This document shows, in pieces, positions 58,749-64,000 of a stretch of DNA of 64,000 nucleotides. Numbering within the stretch: position 1 is the stretch's first letter; every line of letters begins with the position of its first letter. The stretch is from the NCBI RefSeq assembly GCF_963583255.1, contig NC_084806.1, forward strand, positions 24,674,735 through 24,738,734, written 5' to 3'. The DNA comes from Pyrus communis. Taxonomy: Eukaryota > Streptophyta > Magnoliopsida > Rosales > Rosaceae. Below the pieces are notes generated by a model, which was not told where the DNA came from, did not search any database, and saw only the letters and a program-made list of their open reading frames with translations. The position numbers and the translations under genes are program-made.

Positions 58749-60726
58749 TGATGCGAGAATTATACGCACACAAATTAAACCTTCTTTTTGACAATTGTAG
58801 TAAGTATGTAAGTAGGGATCGTTCTGGACCGGGGATTAGGAGGGATCGTTAATCACTTGGATTTGACTCAAAAACGCTAAAAACACAATCTAAAACACTA
58901 TACTAGACTCAAAGAATGCAAAACTAAACTTTAAAACACTAAGACAAACCAAAGACTCAAAATGCTTTAAAGCATAAACTAAATTGATTTCTAACTAAAT
59001 TGAACAATAAGGTAAAGGGGGATTTAGGTTTTGATTAAACTAAATGACAGATTGTAAATTAAAGCATAAGGAAATGAAGTAAACACAAAATGAATGAATC
59101 ACAGCTAATAAAAAGAGATAGCACAAATGGAGATGAAGCTAGAGATTCGATTTCACCATTGCTAAGCCAAGTCCATGCTTGTTAAGTCAGATTATACTCA
59201 TCCCTCTACTTATTTCTTGGGTTTGTTTCACTTAGATATGATCAGCCATATGATGTGTGGATTTGATCAAATGTCTCTAATCATGAGCCTAATTGTGATG
59301 TGCAACTTTGGTTCCTAATCAAGACTATGTAGTGCACAAGAAACTTTCACAAAACCAAAGGGAACACTCGGCAGGATGTTTGCAAAACATTCCCTTCATT
59401 CATTCACATATCTACCAAGATTATGTATGATGTGTGCTTTAATCTTGGCTAAACAACCTGTGGTTAATTCAAATGATGATCAAGCATTAAAATCAACACA
59501 CTAAGTCACAATTAAATCGGAGAATGAAACAAGAAATAGATAGATTAAATGAGAATTCCGAATTAACTACATGGCAATCTTGCAAGGCTACATCGAATCC
59601 CTAGAGAGAGATTAGTTACACTTCATGTTTACAAAAGGTTTGACATCAAAATATATAACATGAGTGAACATAGGATTAAGAAGAAAGAACCCTTGAAGCA
59701 AAACTGATGTCGAAATCCTTTAAGAAATGGGAGAGTGTATCTAATGGAATGAAGCCGAGAGGAAGTTCCTCATGGTACAAAACAAAGAGAATCAAAGAAA
59801 CACCTAAACATTCCAACAACTCAAACTTGAATTGTATGAACGTTTAGGCCCTCTTATCTTCCTCTTCGTCGTAGCACAAGGTCTAAGGGATGTTGTTGGT
59901 GTGTTGAATGGATTGGGGAATTATGGAAATGGATGAGGAGTGGTGTTTGGATTATAAGGGAAGATTGGATGTGTTTGTGGTGTGTTGTGTATGAAAATGA
60001 GATGTGATTTTTGTGTATGAATGCATGGGTTTTTATAGGGGGAATGGGAGAATATGTGGGTGATTGTTTAAGAGTGAATGTGGTTGTTATGATTGAGAGT
60101 GCATGTGGATGAAATGATGAAGTAGGAAGGTGGAAATGCATGTGTTGAATTGGTGGTGCAATAATGAAAGAGTAAGTGCATGTGTGTGTGAATGGTGGTG
60201 CAATGATGAAAGAGTAAGTGCATGTGTGTGTGAATGGTGGTAGCTAGGGTGAATTATGATGAATGCATGTGGAATAAAGATGGAGAAGGTGGTGTAATGA
60301 TGAAGGATTAAGTGCATGTGTGTGTGAATGGTGGTGCAATGATGAAAGAGTAAGTGCATGTGTGTGAATGGTGTTTCTTGATGGTTTTGGGGTTGTGATG
60401 CATGTGAATGCATGTGGCTAAGGGTTGTTGATTGGGCTAGAGGTTTTGCATGGCTCAAAGGATTGTTTGATTGGGCTAGGCCCTTTGTTTTATGTCCAAA
60501 GTGCATACAAGGCTTTCAAATTCGTCCAACACTTTGGCTCCAAGCATATGCTATCCATTCCAAGCCCAATTTTGCTCCAAAATGCTCCAAAATGCATCTT
60601 TTTGCTTCCTTAGCCATATGAACCTAAAAACACACGAAAATGGCTTAAACTACTAAAACAATTATGAATTAACAACATAGATGCACGAAAACAAGCTAAG
60701 TAAGTCGCCTAAATATGCTCCTATCA
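58749..60726 (-). repeat. Solo LTR, mosaic of E1-type and E2-type LTR sequence
   Basis: It starts TGATGCGAGAATTATACGCA and ends CTCCTATCA, 1978 bp, with duplication AGGAG (58744-58748, 60727-60731). Approximate blocks: 58749-59085 E1-like; 59090-59760 E2-like; 59763-59888 E1-like; 59890-60726 E2-like. A minus-strand TATA box lies at about 60031-60037. No internal region remains, so the two LTRs of the original element recombined. Confidence 0.88.
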
Positions 60727-60860
60727 AGGAGTCAACTTCAAAATGTGAAATCATTATTCATAAACCATAGTGAGAAACATGGTCTTGTTTTGGATTTTAT
60801 TATTTGAAAACATGGTCTTGTGTTGGATGTAAAAAGATCACCAGTTTGGATCATGGATGT

Positions 60861-60966
60861 CACGTTACGATTTTTAATGTTAGTGCAAATATTGCTCAAC
60901 ATTTATAAGGTCTTAAGACAATATAACATCCAGCAATATTTGCACTAACATTAAAAATCAGAACGT
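60861..60966. repeat. Centre of the palindrome: 36-bp arms, 35-bp loop
   Basis: CACGTTACGATTTTTAATGT (60861 on) pairs with the stretch ending GAACGTG at 60966; only one or two positions fail to match. The loop (60897-60931) contains the perfect palindrome GTCTTAAGAC. Confidence 0.9.
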
Positions 60967-60977
60967 GATACTAATGG

Positions 60978-61272
60978 TGTCACAACCCGGCCCAGGCCCC
61001 CACCACATCCCAGGCTCGACTCCGCCGTAGCACTATATTGTCCACTTTGGGCCCCGACCATGCCCTCACGGTTTTGTTTCTGGGAACTCACACAAGAACT
61101 TCCCGGTGGGTCATCCATCCTAGGATTGCTCTCTCAGCGAACTCACTTAACTTCAGAGTTCCTACGGAACTCAAAGCCAGTGAGCTCCTAAAAGGCCTCA
61201 TGCTAGGTAGAGATGGAAATATACATATAAGGCTTACAGGATCCACTTCTCTGGGCGATGTGGGATGTTACA
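60978..61272 (-). mobile_element. Cassandra (TRIM) solo LTR
   Basis: This 295-bp sequence reads TGTAACATCCCACATCGCCC ... GGGCCGGGTTGTGACA on the minus strand, with duplication AATGG (60973-60977, 61273-61277). Cassandra elements are small non-coding LTR elements whose LTR carries a 5S rRNA-like domain. That domain is seen at 61082-61185. Only one LTR is present and there is no primer site. It sits in the right arm of the palindrome. Confidence 0.92.
61082..61185 (-). other. 5S rRNA-like domain in the Cassandra LTR
   Basis: The minus strand reads CTGAAGTTAAGTGAGTTCGC (A-box region, 5S: AAGTTAAGCGTGCTTGGGC) and AGGATGGATGACCCACCGGG (box C, 5S: AGGATGGGTGACCNCCTGGG). It is not a true 5S gene: flanks and termini are those of the LTR. 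Confidence 0.85.
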
Positions 61273-61489
61273 AATGGTTCGAACCGCTTATCTTTTTGTA
61301 TCCACTACATGACCATGTTTTCAAAAAATAAAATCCCAAAAACACTTTATGGTGATGAACAATTAAAGCTAAACGTAAATGACTATCAAACGGTTAGAGA
61401 TTCTCACTAGGGTTTATGGATTATGGTGTCAAGTTTCAGAGCTGACTCCTTTACAAAAGTTGTAGGCTTGTCATTATGAGCGTTTGTGC

Positions 61490-61560
61490 ATCTTTTTTTT
61501 TTTTTTCTTTGTTTTTTTTTTTTTTCTTTTTTGCATTTTTTTTTTTTTTTTTTTTTTTTG
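61490..61560. repeat. T-rich low-complexity tract
   Basis: Poly-T with a few C, G and A interruptions lies within the right arm of the palindrome. The left arm has a much shorter A/T run here (58690-58705), so the tract expanded on one side. Confidence 0.85.
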
Positions 61561-61903
61561 CATTTTTCACACTTGTAAATTAATTATTACTATTTTTTTT
61601 CATAAAAACACTATTCATGAGGGTTTGAGGAGTTAAAAAAAATCCAAATGACAATCTAATCATCGTCAAAACGTACAAGATGTGATCCTGAACATTGGCA
61701 TCATTTTTTTTTTATATTTTTCCCACTTCTAAATTAATAATTTTGATTTTTTTTAATGTGTTATGATTTATTGTATAAAAATTAATTACACGTGGACTTA
61801 TGTTGGCCAGCCATGTGGCCAAATCAGGTAATGGGAATTAGGGGTGATAAATTAACTTTTTGCAGGATAATCCCTTCTTTCCTTCTCATGCAACATCCAA
61901 ACC

Positions 61904-62082
61904 CTACCACTTAGTACTACGATTTAGTGTTATTCCTCTTTGCTTGTAAGTGAGAAGTCTTTGGTTTGATTTTCGCCAAAGGTAAATTTGAATCATATTA
62001 TTGTTAGCACATTGTGAGGCTTAGCTTACCCCCTCCCCTTTAATGTAGATAATACCGTTCATTCAAACAAAAAGAAAAAAAC
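61904..62082 (+). mobile_element. tRNA-derived SINE
   Basis: This 179-bp element is flanked by the 10-bp duplication CATCCAAACC (61894-61903 and 62083-62092). It has a box-A-like start (TAGTACTACGATTTAGTGTT), a box-B-like GGTTTGATTTTC (61954-61965), a body with CACATTGTGAGGCTTAGC, and an A-rich tail (AAACAAAAAGAAAAAAA). It resembles the Au-like SINE class from memory. The B box differs from GGTTCGANTCC, so transcription is doubtful. Confidence 0.85.
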
Positions 62083-62120
62083 CATCCAAACCTTTCTTAC
62101 CATCTGAACCCCCAAATACA

Positions 62121-62239
62121 CCCAACTCCCAAAACTCCTCCTGCAGTCCTCTTTAATACAACCAACTATCAAATTTCCTCCTCCAGACCTCTTTAATACA
62201 CCAACTTCCAAATCTTTTCATCCAATCACCTTGAATACA
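62121..62239. repeat. Three-copy 40-bp tandem repeat
   Basis: Units at 62121-62160, 62161-62200 and 62201-62239 share CCAACT...CAAA...TCCTCC...CC(T/A)...TT(A/G)AATACA. The third is more diverged. Confidence 0.75.
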
Positions 62240-63416
62240 TCCCCTGCCAAAGAATTTAAAAGTCAGCCAACAAGCAGGTGTACTCTAACAAAAGAGACGC
62301 AAGGCATCCTTCAAAGCATATATTTTTAGGTATACAATGTTCTACCCAGCCTATTTTGTTTTGAAATAATAAACACGTGCGAGAAAGCAAACATCTTCAT
62401 TGTCAATTGACAACGACTGAAAAAGCCAATTGAGATCTAAAAACAAAGGTGTGCATCTACACCACTAAGGAAGTGGAATTAAAGAAGACATGTGTTGTAC
62501 ACAAAGGGGTTATTCTTTTAAGTTCTTTGCCCAACTTGTGTTGCCCAATGATAAAGTCACTAATGATGTATCTGTAAAAGAGGTCGTGAAATTTGGTAAT
62601 GCTTCACCAAACTAGTTGTGTTTGAGATGGCATTCATGATGAAACTACCTTTTCCCATGTCTCCGTATAATGTTGGTTCAAAGATGGTCATAGAATATCT
62701 TAAAATTTGGATTTAGAAATGGTATGACTACACGTATTTTGTAAGTAAGATATCAGATTGTGTACTAGTGAAATGTCTCACTATCAAAATAATAGTGTGC
62801 TTTTGGAAGGAATAAACTAACAAGTATGCAGCAGAGCAGAAACAATTTTTCATAAACACACAGAATGCTAAATTGTGATTTCTCAATGTTATTCAGTAAA
62901 CAACACTGAATACAAACTGAAAACAAATAGAGTTGATATTTGATGTTAACTGCCTAATTGATCATCTAATGAATCCACCAATTGTGATTTGAAATTTATT
63001 TCTCAAAATCAAGATTATATGGTTTGGCCAGAGACTACTAAATCATATCAATGAGTATTTAAATGGCTCAATGAATAAATCAGGGACTCTAACGATTATG
63101 AAACAAGCCTTATGGCTCTGGTGCAGAATCACAAAGTCAATAACCTTTTTGCAAGACAACTATGATGCCTCATGTCTAAAAACTATTTTTCATTGTTGCA
63201 ACGTTTGAATTCTTATTGACATGAGTTTGTACCTAATATACACATATGAACTCTTAAAAGATCTCGTTCAGTGGGCTTAATCTCTATTGAGCACCTATGT
63301 ATTCATTTTAGTGTAAAAAAAAAAATCAACGAAATGAGACATGTCATTCTAACAATATACATGTCTTAGTGGAAAGTCAACGAAAATTTGACAATCCTAT
63401 GATTAAGAATAAATTA
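62240..63416. other. No gene recognised
   Basis: This is AT-rich with no open frame above about 50 codons that looks coding, and no repeat pair visible within the window. Confidence 0.5.
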
Positions 63417-63662
63417 TGTTGTAAACTTCTAGTTTAAGTGTGATTGTGTAAATCCTAGATTAAATTTGATTCTAGTTATTCTTTCCTATATGGACTTGTA
63501 TTCTTTGGAGGAGAAAGACTTCTTTTCTTATTACTATAAATAAGGGCACTGTGTAGGAGGAATAACACATACATTCCTTTACACAATCCTACAAACACAT
63601 CTCTCTCTAATCTCTCTTCGTACCGCTAGCCCCCTTCACCTGTCAGTTAAATATAGGCCACA
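63417..63662 (+). repeat. Probable 5' LTR of a further copia element
   Basis: TGTTGTAAACTTCTAGTTTA begins a stretch with CTATAAATAAGG (TATA box, 63534-63545) and a CT-rich leader. It ends near GGCCACA, then reads AACACGTTATTAGCAC. That last motif is like the ACACGTTATCAGCAC leader/primer-site sequence of one plant copia group. The second LTR and the coding part lie outside the window, so boundaries are provisional. 63663-64000 would be its leader. Confidence 0.45.
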
Positions 63663-64000
63663 ACACGTTATTAGCACACTCTTACCACTACGCTTAGGAA
63701 TCTGACGTGAAAGCTTTCTGCATCAAACCAATTCATCCAATATCATCACGTAATCAAGTTCTTCCAAAACAACAGTTTTTATCTTGATATTTTTGTAGCC
63801 CTAATAGCATGAATATTCACCATAATACATGATCCAACTTTACATTTTTCGAATTTTAGATTCTACATAAATTGTGTATGCATTATATCCATAATTGTTG
63901 AATTATGTGAATTTGATATTTGCCATGAATTGCATCAAATATATGTTCCTTCATTAAAATTATTTGTCAATATGCATTGAATTATAATCTGAAAAAATAA

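Larger units (their letters stand above)
58505..61745. mobile_element. Long palindromic (fold-back) element carrying two LTR insertions
   Basis: The left arm (58505-58748 and 60732-60896) and the right arm (60932-60977 and 61278-61745) are reverse complements. Landmarks: ATGATGCCAAACGTTCGGGA at 58547 with its partner near 61685-61704; TTACAAATGTGAAAAATG at 58676 with its partner near 61562-61578; CTACAACGTTTGTGAAGGAG at 58729 with its partner near 61440-61470; AAACATGGTCTTG at 60807 with its partner near 61310-61320. Without the solo LTR, the Cassandra LTR and their duplications the structure is about 960 bp around a 35-bp centre. The right arm has a long T-run (61490-61560) and an extra piece near 61320-61380 missing on the left. 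There is no coding content. The outer ends and any target duplication are not resolved. Confidence 0.75.

Noticed and set aside
61082..61185. A 5S rRNA gene
   Set aside because: The similarity lies inside a TG...CA LTR with a 5-bp duplication and matches the known Cassandra arrangement; flanks are not 5S-array spacers.

Overview
The window is repeat-dominated nuclear DNA from a flowering plant. It is AT-rich and holds nested LTR retrotransposons with plant-type tRNA-Asp and tRNA-iMet primer sites, a Cassandra LTR carrying 5S rRNA-like sequence, a tRNA-derived SINE and a hAT element. The Cassandra variant, the SINE and the antisense ORF families resemble what I remember from Rosaceae (apple/pear group); that placement is from memory and is tentative. 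I see no intact host gene. Two gene-like loci, a plant-mobile-domain (PMD) gene and a DUF1985/Ulp1-protease gene, are broken and are probably transposon-derived.

Layout. 1-12891: a decayed Ty1/copia element (A) split by E1 (755-10804, minus strand, duplication GTCAC), an Athila/Tat-like Ty3-gypsy derivative without pol. 12950-37616: a PMD pseudogene split by copia C (14551-37189, duplication ATGGT, both LTRs 1808 bp). Copia C is itself split by E2 (16521-30100, duplication TAGTT), a 13.6-kb gypsy element with gag-pol. 38389-48707: element D, a gypsy derivative lacking RT and RNase H and carrying an antisense PMD gene. 48708-58260: a DUF1985/Ulp1 locus preceded by CACTA-like short repeats and interrupted by a hAT element (51342-52430) and copia E (53397-57734, 122-bp LTRs). 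58505-61745: one long palindrome; a mosaic solo LTR (58749-60726, duplication AGGAG) sits in its left arm and a Cassandra solo LTR (60978-61272, duplication AATGG) in its right arm. 61904-62082: a SINE with a 10-bp duplication. 63417-64000: the 5' end of another copia element running off the window.

How the parts relate. E1 and E2 share LTR start, primer site, polypurine tract, 3' non-coding region and an antisense coiled-coil ORF between the last sense ORF and the 3' LTR. E1 has lost pol and looks like a non-autonomous partner of E2-like elements. E2 is not competent as it stands: gag has a stop and frameshifts, integrase has an internal stop, and its 5' LTR has lost the TATA box. The E1, E2 and solo LTRs carry dense CATGCA (RY-type) arrays upstream of the TATA box, which suggests control by B3-domain seed/embryo factors. 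Best candidates for something little described: the palindrome with its two insertions, the mosaic LTR, and antisense genes in the same position of three gypsy elements.
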